Below are positions 43,989 through 55,830 of a stretch of 64,000 bases of DNA, in pieces (positions within the stretch are counted from its first letter, which is position 1; each line of letters opens with the position of its first letter). Source of the stretch: Plantago ovata (Eukaryota; Streptophyta; Magnoliopsida; Lamiales; Plantaginaceae). The stretch covers positions 7,317,545 through 7,381,544 of the forward strand of contig CM051456.1 in the NCBI GenBank assembly GCA_028274465.1, given 5' to 3'. The translations under genes were made by a program, and so were the position numbers. The notes beneath the pieces were generated by a model that saw nothing but the letters and a program-made list of their open reading frames with translations, ran no database searches and was not told the DNA's origin.

Positions 43989-46267
43989 CTACCTATAACC
44001 TCGAATAAGTTTTGGCTGAATCCAAGTACCACTTCTGATGATGAGTTTGTTACTCCCATTGGTGACCGTCATCTTTGCGTGATTACTACTACATTGAAAT
44101 TCTGATGTATCCAACTTATAAGACACATGATGATTCTCCAAAAATAATGGAAAGTTGATGTGTCCATGCTTTGTTGTTTGAACAGCAAAGGATGACGTAT
44201 CGCAGATGAAAAACGAAAAATTACCCACGTCTGCAACTTCTTCCCATTTGTCAGCAGTATCACCCAGCATATACACATTGACATATTTCCCAGATGGTCC
44301 CGTCACAACGAGATACAGCTTCTCTTCACAAGAAACTAAATATTGCGATAACGGGAACTGACATGATGATTTATTAGTTGTCAGAATACGACCAAACTGG
44401 ATCTGAGTCCCCTCCCAACTGACAATTATCAAGCTTCTGTTATGAGCCAAACAATAAAACTTATCATTATGAAACACAGGAGAGCAAACATGGGCGAGTC
44501 GGGTCCCTACATTATACAACCGTCGGCTCCAGTTCTTGTCACCTGACTTTATATGTGTTACCCTAGTGACCGTCCAAGGGGATGAAGTAGAAAGGATGAT
44601 CCAGTTCGATGATGTTGGTGCGGAAGAGAAAGACATCCAGTCAACATGGAAAGGAGAAGGAAAATCAGGAACGCTAATCTTGGTTTTACTGAAGGGCTCG
44701 AAGAAAAATACTGTGGGAAAACGAGTGACAAGAAGCCATCCATCTTTGGAATACCATATTTTACAACCAGATAATTCCTTGATGGTGCTGTAAAACCTCA
44801 TATTGCATGTTGGATCAAGGAAGGAGGCGCATGCATCCGTTTCTTCAAAAGACATTAGCCAGGGAGACTCCATATTCGAAAAATTATGTTTCCAGTAGAT
44901 CGGACGTGCAATTTCTCTCCACTTTCTGCACACCATACGGAAATTTGCATAGTCCATCGTAGAACAGAGGGATTCTGCAACTAGCCTCAGAATGTCGTCA
45001 GGAAGATTAAAATAAATACTTTCTTGAGAATACACTGGCATATCTTCAGCAACTTTCTCTTCTGGTTCCTCAGGATTGGCATTGTTTTCCACGTCTTTCT
45101 CGACGAAGCTATAAATAGACAGCAGAAAGCATAGTAATTAGTCGAGTGTTAAAGAAAACCTGGTTTCTAATGAGACTTGTTAAATGTCCTGATCATTATC
45201 AAGTTGAAGAATAGTAAGAACCAGAAATCTAGAATTATATTCAAAATTATGAATAGAAAGCGAGCATGCATACGTACCTTAACCATCTCAATCCAGGATC
45301 ACTGGGGTTCGGAAACCAAGCAGAAAATTTTGAATGAGGTTGATTCGGAAAGATAGACGTTGTTTTATCAGCGAGCCTGAACACATAAAATTTATCCTTT
45401 TCTGCATCTATGGTAAAGCATATGCAGTTGCCAAGAATTCTAGACCTGGACACAGCCGCGTAATTCCCACTCAAGAATATCACTTTGCCTGCTAAGTTAT
45501 TTACAGGGACTAGTTTCCCACATGAGAAGTCAACATCCCAAACTTCCCATGCACGAGTTTGTGTTCTGCGTTCCAAGAGAAACAATCGACAACGATCCTT
45601 CCTCTGTTTCCCATAATCAACCACTAATTTTCTATGGTACAAAGTAGAAAAATAAGTGGGTGATTTCAGTTCCTGCCCGAAGCAGTTTATCAATAATCCG
45701 GCTCCTCCCACGCCACAAAAATAATCTGAGAAGCCGCCATAATTATCACATGAAACAACACTGTGAAAGGTTTGACGTGCATTCGCGTAGTAACAAAAAG
45801 ATCCCCAATCTTCCCAGCCATTACAAAACATAATATAACTGGAATATAGCTTGTAAAAGAAACGGACCGTGTAGTTGTGTGAATTATTAATATCAACGCT
45901 CACAATACACTTGAGAAAGCTTTCCGGCTTATCTGGTAGACAGGGAAGTTGCACCTAAAATTGAATAGAATTCAATCCGCAGAAAGATTAGGCCTCAAAT
46001 TAAGTTTAACAAGTTGTGCACTAGATAAAAAAAAAAATAATAATAATATATTACCTTTGTTTGGGAACATGGATTCCAGAGAAAGCATTTGAAGTAATTG
46101 TAGTTCTTGTTGGTTATAGTGTCGACGAAGACGAACCAATTACCGTCTCTACTGGAAGCTACACAGAGTCGACCGGGTTTGTTGTCGAGTCTGAAATCGG
46201 ACAAAACATCTGAAACCGAAGCAGCATTCTGATTTCTTCTTCTCGACTCGCCATCAGTAGTAGCCAT
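43989..46267 (-). CDS. F-box/DUF295 protein, copy D (intact)
   Basis: Exons on the minus strand are 46267-46055, 45954-45278 and 45108-43989. All borders are GT-AG and the total is 670 codons including the stop. The order of regions is as in copy C: a short Ser/Arg-rich start (MATTDGESRRRNQ), a DUF295-like region (RLCVASSRDGNWFVFVD; RKLVVDYGKQ; NNLAGKVIFLSGNY), an F-box in exon 3 (LPDDILRLVAESL; ANFRMVCRKWREIA) and a second DUF295 region, ending IQPKLIRGYR. It shares its first-exon type with copy A and lacks the longer basic leader of copies B and C. It is nearly identical to copy A but without the one-base loss, so A and D are very recent inverted duplicates. The F-box suggests SCF-type ubiquitin ligation; the target is unknown. 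Confidence 0.82.
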
Positions 46268-46529
46268 TCTTCTTGCTCTCTCTAGTCTGCGGCAACTACG
46301 TATTATGCAGCATATTTATATGATAATAAAAAATAATATACCAAATTATGGTCGGCAAAGAGTTTGACAGCATAGCGAATTCTTTTCCTTGGCATAATAT
46401 GGATTGGAGCCCAGCTCCTAATTCGGGTACTCCAATACAACAATATAAGAAGCCCTAATTTTGTGGATGTTCCAGTTCGATTCGATTGTCTAAATTTTGG
46501 CCAGTTCGACCATGTTTAATTTTGATTTT

Positions 46530-46990
46530 TTAAAATTGCTGCGGGGAAAAATGCATTTTTGGTCCCAAAGTTTGAGGGGTGTGGCATATGTAGTACCATG
46601 TTTGCTTCTGCTGGCAAATTTAGTTCCAAATTTTCAAATGCTTGGCAAATTTGGTCCTTTTTTACAATTTTGGACTTTGACTGTTGACGTGGCAATTGAG
46701 TCAACCGGTCAACTCAGCCACATCATCTGATGACATCATTATGACGTCATAATTATTCATTTTTTAATTTTTTAATTAAAAAAGAAAAAAAATCCAAAAA
46801 AAAGTAGTTATGACGTCATAATTTCTAAATGTTTTTAATTTTTAAAAAATCCAAAAACAATAAAGGGGAAAATAAATAAATAAAATTTTTAAAAAAAACT
46901 TATTTTGATATAAATTATTTTTAAAGATTTCCGTAATGATTTACTAGTGTAGGAGTAGTTGTAATATTTGTTGTTTAAGAAAAAAAGCTT
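46530..46990. mobile_element. half of the foldback TIR element, truncated
   Basis: This is homologous, inverted, to the right half of the 2563-3746 element (TTTTTGGTCCCAAAGTTTGAG, CCGGTCAACTCAGCCACATC). Similarity to the copy-A side ends near 47005. The duplication break point therefore lies inside this element near its palindrome centre. Confidence 0.65.
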
Positions 46991-47065
46991 ATTTTGAAAC
47001 GTAAAGAGAAGGCAGAAAATGAATTAAACGCCAAAGTGAGAAATTTTGAGTTTAAGAAGTGTCAG

Positions 47066-47647
47066 CTATGTTTTGAGACTCGATTCAATCGGAGACCCCG
47101 CAAACACGGTAAAACCAAAAAACTCGGTGTTGACCCAGTAGAAACGGTAAAAAAAATCGGTCAAACCCCAATAAAACCGGTTTGACCGGATCAACTCAAA
47201 AAAAAACAACTAATTTGTTAAACTCATTAAAACTGAACAAATGGCCCTAAAATATCAGATCCATATACAAACTTGTTGATTGGGATTGTTTATGAATTGT
47301 TGCAATCTTTAAATACTTTCGAAACTAAGTACTTAAAAGTATAATGCTTTCATTTATTTGTTATTTAGAACTCAATGTTATGGAGTTATGGTAACTTTCT
47401 GATTTATGAACTGTTATTATTATATGAATCGTGGCTATGGATTTGAGGTATATGTTGTTTATGCATTGTTTTCTATCTTTTTTTTAGGTAAAAAATGTAT
47501 GTATTGAATTTTTAAGACATATATTATATTTTACTTTAAAAATACTATTATATTATATGTTGACTCGAGTCGACCCGAATTGACCCGGTTTATCCTCCTA
47601 CGGAAGGTAGGCCGGATCAACATCTGGGTTCGAATTTCAAAACATAG
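47066..47647. mobile_element. hAT-type MITE
   Basis: The 11-bp termini are CTATGTTTTGA and its inverted copy TCAAAACATAG (with one or two substitutions just inside). Flanks are AGTGTCAG (47058-47065) and AGTGTAAG (47648-47655), an 8-bp duplication with one mismatch, as hAT transposases make. The interior is AT-rich with GACCCGGTT-type blocks and no transposase. Confidence 0.6.
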
Positions 47648-48166
47648 AGTGTAAGGTGAGTTGTGAGATTGGAGAAGAAAAAAGTGTGTGAGATCAATTT
47701 TGCATAGCTAGAGTCTTTCGGGTTTCGTGCTGTTTTATTTTTACATTAGCCTCAGTTGGTTTTTGGATCCTCTGGTGTACTAGAGTGATTGATACTACTT
47801 GTATATGATTGGGTATACCCCTCTTATCTTGTATAACATTTTTTGGCTTAATGAATTTTTTGCTGATTAAAAATATTTTTTGCAAATTACTCATGAAAAA
47901 AGTAGTAAGCGTTTGTTTCTTTTCTTCTTCCTCCATGTTTTGATTTTCCCCCAAATTTGAAAAAAGTGCTCCCCTCAGGCCTTAGTGTTGACGGCCGCCG
48001 GTGTGATTCCCAAGCCCAGGTAACATATCTGAATACTACTACTACTACTACAGCTTATATTTCGATTCTTCCTTGTAATTTCTACCACTGTTTGTTTCTT
48101 TCTTCTTTCATTGATTGATTGATTCTGCATTTTTTATTTCTTTATACTGTAGTAGTAATTGATTGA

Positions 48167-49598
48167 ATGATGGCTGCTGCTGCTATTCTTCCTGCTGCTT
48201 CACTTGTTCGTAGATCTCTTCTTCGTAGCCCTAATCATATAATCACAATAGGTCTTTCTTGCTTTACTTGTCTACTCACAACAAACCACCTTCATACATT
48301 ACTGTTCCTACTCTTGTGTTTACTGAAGATTACTTTGTTGCCAAATATCAATTCTCTCCCCAAATTGCTTCCAAACTTGCTTCTGTTTTAGCTCGTCTCA
48401 GAAAACCACAGAATGCAGACTTGGTACTTTCATGTCTAAAAGAATGTGGCTTTTCCAATGCCCATTTCGAGAGAATCGTTAGGAATCACCCTATGGTGCT
48501 TTCGTCGTGTCCCGAAAAGAGTGTTAAGCCAAAATTTAAGATTTTCCAAGATGGGCTTGTCTGCTGCTGAGGCCACTCAGTTAATCGGACGCAATCTCAT
48601 TATTTTACGTCGTGGAGCGGACACCATCATCCACTCACTTGATGTCTACCGGGGCTTGTTGGGATTGAATGACAGTGTTATTGAACTCATCAAGAAACAT
48701 GGCAGCTTGTTATATGCAGATCCAGAGAAGACTGTTTTGCCTAACATTCAATTCCTCAAGACCTGTCCTGAGAGGAGTGTTAATTTTTCAAGATTTGGGC
48801 TTCTCTGCTGCTTAGGTCACTCACTTAATTGGACGTGATCTCAGTATTCTGTATCGTGGAGCAGACAGGATCAGCTTTTCAGTATCTGTCTACAAGCGCT
48901 TGTTGGGATCGAATGACAATGTTATTAAGCTCATAAAGAGAAATGGCGGCTTGTTATATGCAGATCCAGAGAAGACTATTTTACCTAATATTCAACTCCT
49001 CAGGGAATGTGGCATTCAAATGGAGCAGATTAATAGCTTTATAGATTCTTATACTAGATTCTTCTTGAAAAGTCCAGCAAATATGAGAAGAATTGTTCAC
49101 AAGGTCGAAGAGATGGGTGTGAAGAGGTCCTCTAGGATATTCATTCATGCTGCTTGGGCTGTTAGTAATATTTCTGATGAGACTCTGAAGCTCAAATTGA
49201 AGAGCCTTCGAGATTTGGGATTTTCGGAAGATGACATTTTGAGGCATTTTAGGACTGCACCTAAGGTAATGGCTCTATCCACTCAGAAGATAAAGGAGGT
49301 AATAGCTGTTCTACTTGAGACTGGCAAGTATGATATGCCGTGTATTATTAACAATCTTACATCATTGGTGTACAGTGTTGAAAAGAGGTATAAACCAAGG
49401 CTACAAGTTTTGAAGGAGTTGGAAAGAAAGGGTCTAACCAGTAAATGGCCTACTCTTTCAGTACTTTACCACATGACTAACGAGAGTTTCTTTGAGAAAT
49501 TTGTTGCTCCTAATATAAATGAAGTTGGTGAAGAGTTCACAACGATGATGGCTGCCAGTAGAAAACTAGAAACGGCAACCGATTTGACACCAAGTTGA
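48167..49598 (+). pseudogene. mTERF-family protein, several frameshifts and an internal duplication
   Basis: The frame opens at 48167 with MMAAAAILPAASLVRRSLL, a plausible organelle targeting peptide. It shifts near 48250, continues FTEDYFVAKYQFSPQIASKL and LSCLKECGFSNAHFERIVR, shifts again near 48545 to GLSAAEATQLIGRN, and again near 48770. The last open part (48900-49598) carries ILPNIQLLRECG, LGFSEDDILRHFRTAPKVM, and ERKGLTSKWPTLSVL. mTERF proteins are helical-repeat nucleic-acid-binding proteins of mitochondria and chloroplasts. The segment about 48520-48765 is repeated at about 48775-49010 (both with YADPEKT.LPNIQ), an intragenic tandem duplication. With at least three shifts it cannot encode a full protein. 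Confidence 0.82.
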
Positions 49599-50312
49599 GA
49601 TGATCTGTAATGTATGGTTGTCCGTGACATTTGTTGGAGCTGCCATCTGTTTCGGCACTTGGATCACTTGCATAAGTTATTAGTTGCACCGCCGTACTCA
49701 TCTTGCAGCCTGAGTAATTGAGCTATTCTTTTGCTGCTAAGGTTTCATTGTTCATTTCAATCCATGTAAGTTGGATAGTACTGCTTTTATTTGTTGTTGA
49801 CTAAATGCTCCGTAAGTTATTCCTAACCATTCTGGTCTGGCCTTTTAGGTGATATGCTTCTGTTTTATCAATGCTTATGAACATTTGTGTGTATCATACA
49901 TGACTGCTTCTTCAATTCAAATTCTATGTGTATAGGATTCTGCAAAACGTCTTTTGTCAATGTAGATTGTTTCATATACTTCTCATACTCTCTTCATTAC
50001 CATCCTAACTCAAGTGTCGTTCAGCTTAGCTAGGAATCTGAGAGAACATTTGTCAACTGCCCGGTGTCTGATTGTCCTAACCATTTGACTCACTAATAAT
50101 GTTGGCCTGGTTATACAGAACATCATTTAGCTGTCTAATGTTGAATCCATTGTATAAATGTGGGGCTGGTCGTAGCGAAGTGACCAAGACGGATAAAGAT
50201 ACATCAGTTAAGTAGCTGATCCTTACACCCTGACCAAGAGATCATAAGCGATCTACAAGTGATTAGATCATTATACAAGAGATTCTATATTTGATTTCTT
50301 CATAATTGATTG
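49599..50312. other. 3' flank of the mTERF pseudogene, nothing recognised
   Basis: Non-coding, without identified repeats. Confidence 0.4.
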
Positions 50313-50385
50313 ATGGCTGCTGCTCTTGTTCGTAGATCTGTTAGTCCTAATAGTAATAGTTGTTGCTATATTAAAAGTAACGCAT
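50313..50385 (+). pseudogene. second mTERF 5' end, truncated
   Basis: An ATG at 50313 opens MAAALVRRSVSPNSN. The DNA matches the start of the 48.2 kb mTERF (GGCTGCTGCT...CTTGTTCGTAGATCT and the TTGATTGATGG lead-in). The similarity is lost after about 70 bases. It is the remnant of a tandem duplicate. Confidence 0.55.
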
Positions 50386-52010
50386 GGCAGTCGGATAAAA
50401 TGAATATGCAACTTATGTTTGGGGGTTGAGTTGGAGAATAGGAGGATATTACTTCCTTACGTGGCCAGATTAACTTATGGCTTCCTTGGTTATTTCATTT
50501 AGTTTTCTAATGTTGAATTCGTTGTGCTAATGTGGGTCGGGAAGTAGAAAACTTATGTGTGTCTAAAGGAACTCTCAATCATTTTCTCCCCCTGTTTGAG
50601 AAGCTTGTTGTTTACCTGTTTGAGAAACTCATCATGAATTGTTCGGCCATCGGTGAAGAATTGAATTGGTGATTGAAGACGGGCCTGAATCGGACTGACC
50701 ATCTGGATTTTTTAGCTTCCAATCTCACCCACATCCCTACCCCTGACACTCATTGCAAAAGGTTATTTTTGTACCAAGAGCCTTTGATGATTCGATGCAA
50801 CCATGTTACAAGTTTGAATGGAAATATATTGTTGCTGTATGGATTAATTTTCCATGTAACCAAAAGTTGGCCTCTAATGAATAAAGACAGTAGATGACTC
50901 TTGTGCTATATTATACGGTTGATTTCTTAAGTTTCTAGTAGGATTTGAAGCATATCCTTGGGTCTGTTTGGCACCAAATTAGCCTAATTGGCGTAAACCT
51001 GAGCGTGTCTGGTAAATCTCTAAATCCTGTCTCTGTTTGTTTCTGAGATGCTTTTGAGAAGTAATGACCTCAAGATTGCATAGTGTTTAGGTGATTTCAT
51101 TTTAACATCTTTCAACTTGTGAAATATATGCATTTGTGTTGTTTTTATTTGTAGCTAGGTTGAAATGATTCACATTATTATTTGCAAGGCGGTTGATGAC
51201 TTATTTTTCATCCATTTTTTTAAATAAAGTAGCAGGTTAATTGATTACATAACACAAACAAGTTAGTATAAGTTCGATCTATTAAGAAACAAACAACATC
51301 AAGGACATGCATGTATTAAGCAGCTGACGGTCTCTCCCTTCATCACCAGTCTCACATCGTCTACCAATACAAATATGACGAAATTCGCAGCATTCAACAC
51401 TGCAATTAAGCACCCGATACATATCGATTTAACAAGCATTTCAACAAGAGAAGAGGATTATAAAGCTGGCATGCACAATCAGGCAAGAAGCTAGCAGATA
51501 AACTAGACGAGCGGCAGAGTTGGCACAATCAGGCAAGTACAATTAAATCGAACTAAACTAACTGATCCGAACCGAAGACGTTGATTTTTCAAATGAAAAT
51601 AACAAGTCCCAGTCGGAAAAAAAAAAATCCGCACTCAAGCAATTTTAGGAATTAGTTCCACAAAAAAAGAGAAGATTTCAGTCATCTCATTATTACAAAA
51701 ACCAAACCAGGCTAAACTAAATTTGACAGTGGATTCTAGCAAATGCGTTGATGAAATAAATTGCCAGAAACGTATGTTTCTCTAAGAAAATGCCATTAAT
51801 TTTACGGGTCTATTGCTCCTTTTAACCAACAATCTTTGACTTGTTTAAAGGCCACTCCATTCCAAGTGCAAATAAAACTCACAACAAAAGCACTTCCTGC
51901 CAATTTCCCAATGCACAGGTTCATCACCTAAGCATGCAATAAAGCTCAAGAATCTTTAGCATAAGTACTACTCAATCTGGCAGGTAGAGATATAAACCAG
52001 TCTCACCAAA
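50386..52010. other. intergenic DNA, nothing recognised
   Basis: No supported gene or element. A 74-codon frame at 50673-50897 has no recognisable motif. Confidence 0.4.
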
Positions 52011-53690
52011 ATGATCCAGGACGTTTCCGAGTCCGACTACACAAGCGTAGTGCTTTCAACCTCGTCTTCTCCGGCTACTGCTGCTTATTACATACACAGC
52101 CCGTGTACGGGTTCGCATGATGAGGCTGACAAGTGTTCTTCCCGTAATTCAGTTACGAGGACCCCGACAAAACTCTGTCACCACGGAGTCCAGTGGCGTT
52201 TCAGGTCCTAGGCGAAAGTGGAGCGGTGGTAGACGAGGATATAGCCAGGTTGTGGATGAGGAAAAATGTTATTCTGATGATCGCACTGAGTATCACACTG
52301 CCCCATGGAGGTGCTTTGTTATACTACTGAGCTTTGCTATCATTTTTACGGCATTCTGTTTTGTCTTTTGGGCAGCAACCAGACCTTACAGAGTTCGAGT
52401 CGAGATTCAGGTAAATGTGATATGTAGTGTTGCGAAGAAACTGAAGGATCAATGATGATGATGTGCAGAGCTTAGAGGTCTATAATCTCTACTACAGTGA
52501 AGGCTCAGACTACTGGTATTCCAACTATGTTGCTGACAGTTAACTGTTCAGTAAGGATGACCATTTCAAATCCGACAACGTTTTTTTGGCATGCATATCA
52601 GCTCCTATCCGGTTAACCTAATGTACTCAGAAATTGCCATTGGCAGTGGTCAGGTAAGGTTCCTAATATCGATCTTAGCTTTTTGGCATTCATATCAGCT
52701 CCTATCCGGTTAACCTAATGTACTCAGAAATTGCCATTGCCAGTGGTCAGCTAAGGTTCCTAATATCGATCTGACGTTAGTTTTTTGGCATTCATATCAG
52801 CTCCTCTCCGGTTAACCTAATGTACTCAGAAATTGCCATTGCCAGTGGTCAGGTAAGGTTCCTAATATCGATCTAATGTTAGTTTTTTGGCATTCATATC
52901 TGCTCCTATCTGGTTAACCTAGTGTACTCAGAAATTGCCATTGCCAGTGGTCAGGTAAGGTTCCTAATATCGATGTAACGTTAGTTTTTTGGCATTCATA
53001 ACAGCTCCTTCCGGTTAACCTAGTGTACTCAGAAATTTCCATTGCCAGTGGTCAGGTAAGGTTCCTAATATCTATCTAACAGAACGAGGGCAACAAATCG
53101 AACAGCTCATAGAGTGTTTGCAGGGGCTTTTTATGCAGCTTATGAACCTTTTCTGGCTTAAAGCAACTTTCACTATATGCTTTACACCTTGTGGATTCAG
53201 CTCAGGTTTTCCAGACAAAACCATACTACTACTACTAAACTGTGTTCAAGCTGCTTAAATAAGAAGCCTGAGCAATTAGTTCCAGGTGTAAACTAGTATT
53301 CTCCTTAAAGCTACAACTATACCAAGATACCATACTCCCTTGTTATTGTGGCTTATCTGACGTTCAAGATCATTAAGATACTATGATTAACCCCAACGTT
53401 TGAGGTATATTCTGATTCTATTATTATATGGTTACATGCTTACAGCTAAAGAAATATTACTAACCAAGAAAGAGAAAGAAAGCGGACTATGGGAGTCAAC
53501 CTACATGGCTACAGTGTACCTCTGTATGGCGTAGGATGACAGTTAGCAGCCTCTGATGAAACTGGAGGTATTCCGCTCAAGTTGGAGTTTGACATTCACT
53601 CGACTGGGAATCCGGTAAGGAAGGGGGTGACGACAAAGCACACAAGGCGATCTCCTGTTCATTAGTCATCAGTTTTGAATACACCAAAGA
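52011..53690 (+). pseudogene. LEA-2/NHL-type membrane protein, broken
   Basis: Three exon-like parts follow the order of plant LEA-2 (NDR1/HIN1-like) proteins with an N-terminal YY-SP-SHD motif. Exon 1 (52011 to about 52411) reads AAYYIHSPCTGSHDEADK, then in another frame HTAPWRCFVILLSFAIIF, a transmembrane segment, then RPYRVRVEIQ and a GT donor. Exon 2 (about 52465-52653) reads SLEVYNLYYSEGSDYW and VNLMYSEIAIGSGQ, and carries a stop after YVADS and an extra T. Exon 3 (about 53445-53665) reads KKYY then a stop, then VNLHGYSVPLYGVG, then GGIPLKLEFDIHSTGNPV. LEA-2 proteins are membrane-anchored stress proteins. At least two frameshifts and two stops make this a pseudogene. The end of exon 2 is amplified as a minisatellite. 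Confidence 0.75.
52582..53085 (+). repeat. minisatellite of five units spanning an exon-intron junction
   Basis: Five tandem units with a period of about 97-102 bp; the GGCAT core is at 52588, 52685, 52787, 52889 and 52991. Each unit contains the last codons of LEA-2 exon 2 (coding YSEIAI), the donor CAG|GTAAGG and the first intron bases (TTCCTAATATCGAT). The donor is mutated to CAGCTAAGG in unit 2 and kept in the other four. Confidence 0.9.
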
Positions 53691-54245
53691 AATCAATTGT
53701 GAGCAGCAGTCCTGCAAATATTTCTGATACTTCCAAGTGTGTAGACCTTTGGAAGATGATATGATTTGAAAGAGACAGCTTAGGATTACAATTTGCTTTA
53801 CTCATCCATGATTGTTTCTCAAAATAGCAGAGTGCAGTAGTGCTGGTGGTGTATTTTACATATTCATTAACTAGCCCAAAATAATCTCAGCTTTAGAGGT
53901 TTCAATATTCTATTTCATGAACTAAAAAAGTAGAGTAGTATTGTTCAGCAATTTTTTTCAACATAAGAGCTACCAAAAACTCCATTCTCACAGAGCTCCA
54001 GCCTTTCACTCTCTTCAACAGTAACCTGTGAAAGTTTAATTTGATCGACAATTAGAAATCCATCCAAAATAATGCTATTGCTAACTGGACTTTAACTTGA
54101 AATAACAGCAATGTAACTTCATCACTAAATCCTAGATACTTCAAATCTCAGATTATAAGTCAGCAAAACTCAGGCCAAAATATCATTTACAAGCAGTTCT
54201 ACAGCATGACTTTGTATTCAGGCGAAACAACGAATCTACCTTAGA
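53691..54245. other. intergenic DNA, nothing recognised
   Basis: Non-coding and AT-rich. It is probably the 3' side shared by the LEA-2 relic and the minus-strand gene. Confidence 0.4.
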
Positions 54246-54587
54246 TCAAAAGTCCTGCAGTACTCCCGACCCATCATTGCCATCATCTCCATCATCTACT
54301 TCCTTCAAAGCTTCTCTACAACACCAAAACATAGAATCAGAAACAAGTAACACAATAACACTTAATCATAAAAAGGACAGAGCTAACCTGTAATTCCTCT
54401 CTTTCTTCCTCTCCAGGTCCTTCTTCTTCTTCTTCTCGTTCCTCAGCAGAGTAGCAGCACGATTTTGATTGCACTTCAAATCCTTTTTCATCTGTTTTTC
54501 CTTAGACAGGTTCCTCTCTCGTTTCGAGTTTTGCTTCCTTTCATGATTTGCTTCCATCTGAACACCAATTTTGTGAATTTCTGCCAT
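54246..54587 (-). CDS. small basic coiled-coil-like protein with acidic tail, two exons
   Basis: Exon 1 is 54587-54388 and begins MAEIHKIGVQMEANHERKQ. It is extremely rich in Lys, Arg, Asn and Glu (KEKQMKKDLKCNQNR, NEKKKKKDLERKKERN) and ends at a GT donor. Exon 2 is 54315-54246, after an AG acceptor, and encodes EALKEVDDGDDGNDGSG to LQDF and a TGA. The two join in phase to 89 residues. The N-terminal two thirds are probably helical and nucleic-acid- or ribosome-binding in character; the tail is acidic. Upstream there is a GA-rich leader, common in plant promoters. I do not recognise the family. In-phase splicing and an asymmetric charge pattern support a real gene, but there is no homology proof. 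Confidence 0.5.
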
Positions 54588-54609
54588 TAGAGAGTAGTTT
54601 GAGCTAGCT

Positions 54610-54690
54610 GGAACGAGAGAGAGAGAGTGAAATAGAGAAGAGAGAGAGAAATTGTGTTGTTGGTGTGTGAGAGAGAGAGAGAGACAGAGA
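54610..54690. repeat. GA-rich microsatellites in the 5' leader of the basic-protein gene
   Basis: Several GAGA runs lie between the start codon at 54587 and about 54690. On the minus strand they form a CT-rich leader. Confidence 0.7.
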
Positions 54691-54699
54691 GTAAGTGAG

Positions 54700-55558
54700 A
54701 AAATCAGGTTGTTATAGTTGTCAGTACGGTTTCATTCCGTCCTTCGTCACGCAGAGAGAGAATCTGGTTGTTTTTCACTTTTTCAATTACCAGCTGTTAT
54801 TAATTCAGAGCCTAATTCATCATTTTAAATAAGAATATAATATTATGAGCCTTATTGAGTCTAAAATTGTATGAATATTTGGTACGCCACGAGCTAAAAC
54901 GAGCCTATTGAGTATCACCGAGTTGATTAGATAAGGTTAGTACCAAAAAGAAAAAAATATTGAAACTATAACAACGTCCTTAGATTCAACATTTTCATAT
55001 ACACTACTTCTATTTTTACGTATTACGAATCCATATCATAATTCTTGTGTTAGGCGAAAACGATTTTCAAAAATAGGCTTAGTAGTTGGTAGAGGTTATG
55101 TACACTAGTTACATGTACGTAACAGAGGTTCGTACTTTGTTTCTGATCAAGACATTAGTATTACAAAATCCAATTTAAATCTCTACTAGTGCGGACAATT
55201 TTACAATGGATCTAGTTTACGAGTAAGTTTGTAAATTATGTGGCTTCAAACAAACCATATCATAATTTTCAAGTGATGATGTGGATAATTTTAAGCCACA
55301 TGAACTACTACTTTACTTTTTCAAGCGAATTAAATGGAGTCTTACTTTCTACAAGTTACTTTTCCATTTGGTCGGGTCTAATCGACACATACTATTAACT
55401 AGACCGTAGTCGTGCAAGTCTTGTTATGTGACAATTACAAAATAGATAGGTACACGGTAATATAGTCCACAGGTTGCTCTTCCACTTTTATTTGTGTCCT
55501 TTCTATTTTTCATTTCCCATTTTTTAATGATCGACAAAAGTAGTGTTACTTTTTTCAT
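54700..55558. other. intergenic DNA ending in a duplicated MSH7 promoter
   Basis: From about 55340 the sequence (GGTCGGGTCTAATCG, ACGGTAATATAGTCCAC, TTTATTTGTGTCC) matches 7820-8110, the region ahead of the 8.2 kb MSH7 copy. Upstream of this I recognise nothing. Confidence 0.5.
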
Positions 55559-55566
55559 TTTGGCGC
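55559..55566 (+). promoter_or_regulatory. E2F-type site in duplicated MSH7 promoter
   Basis: TTTGGCGC followed by GCGTTTATGG, the same context as at 63150. Confidence 0.5.
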
Positions 55567-55639
55567 GCGTTTATGGTCAACATGAAGAAACCCCAATTTT
55601 GACCACTCTCCGCCCTTAACGAGCTGAGAAAAGAAAAAA

Positions 55640-55830
55640 TCGATCTATACTCTTGGTTCCAGAAGAAACAGGAAGCTTCCACCGCCCCAAAACCCATCGT
55701 CATCGACCGTCCGGACGGCGAGGTCAAAGCAAACGAAACTCCGCCGGAGAAGGTGCCTCTTCCGGTCTTCGCCCAAAAACCTTCGGTGTTCTCCAGCTTT
55801 AAACACAAATTCGACACTGGTAAAATCTCT
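55640..55830 (+). pseudogene. MSH7 exon-1 fragment lacking its start codon
   Basis: The open frame reads EASTAPKPIVIDRPDGEVK, ETPPEKVPLPVFAQKPSVF, and FKHKFDTG. The ATG and the Gln-Lys-Ser part of the PIP box are deleted (AAAAAATCGATCTATACTC in place of the start). The donor region is present but altered. Sequence like MSH7 intron 1 follows, including AACTCTGTCAGGGCGG near 56141, which recurs at 42395 and 58891. Confidence 0.8.

Noticed and set aside
43865..44059. Short minus-strand frame at the 3' end of copy D
   Set aside because: Overlaps the terminal codons of copy D in another frame, with no family signature.
52588..53080. CRISPR array, from regularly spaced repeats
   Set aside because: The units are full-length tandem copies without unique spacers and lie in a plant gene relic.
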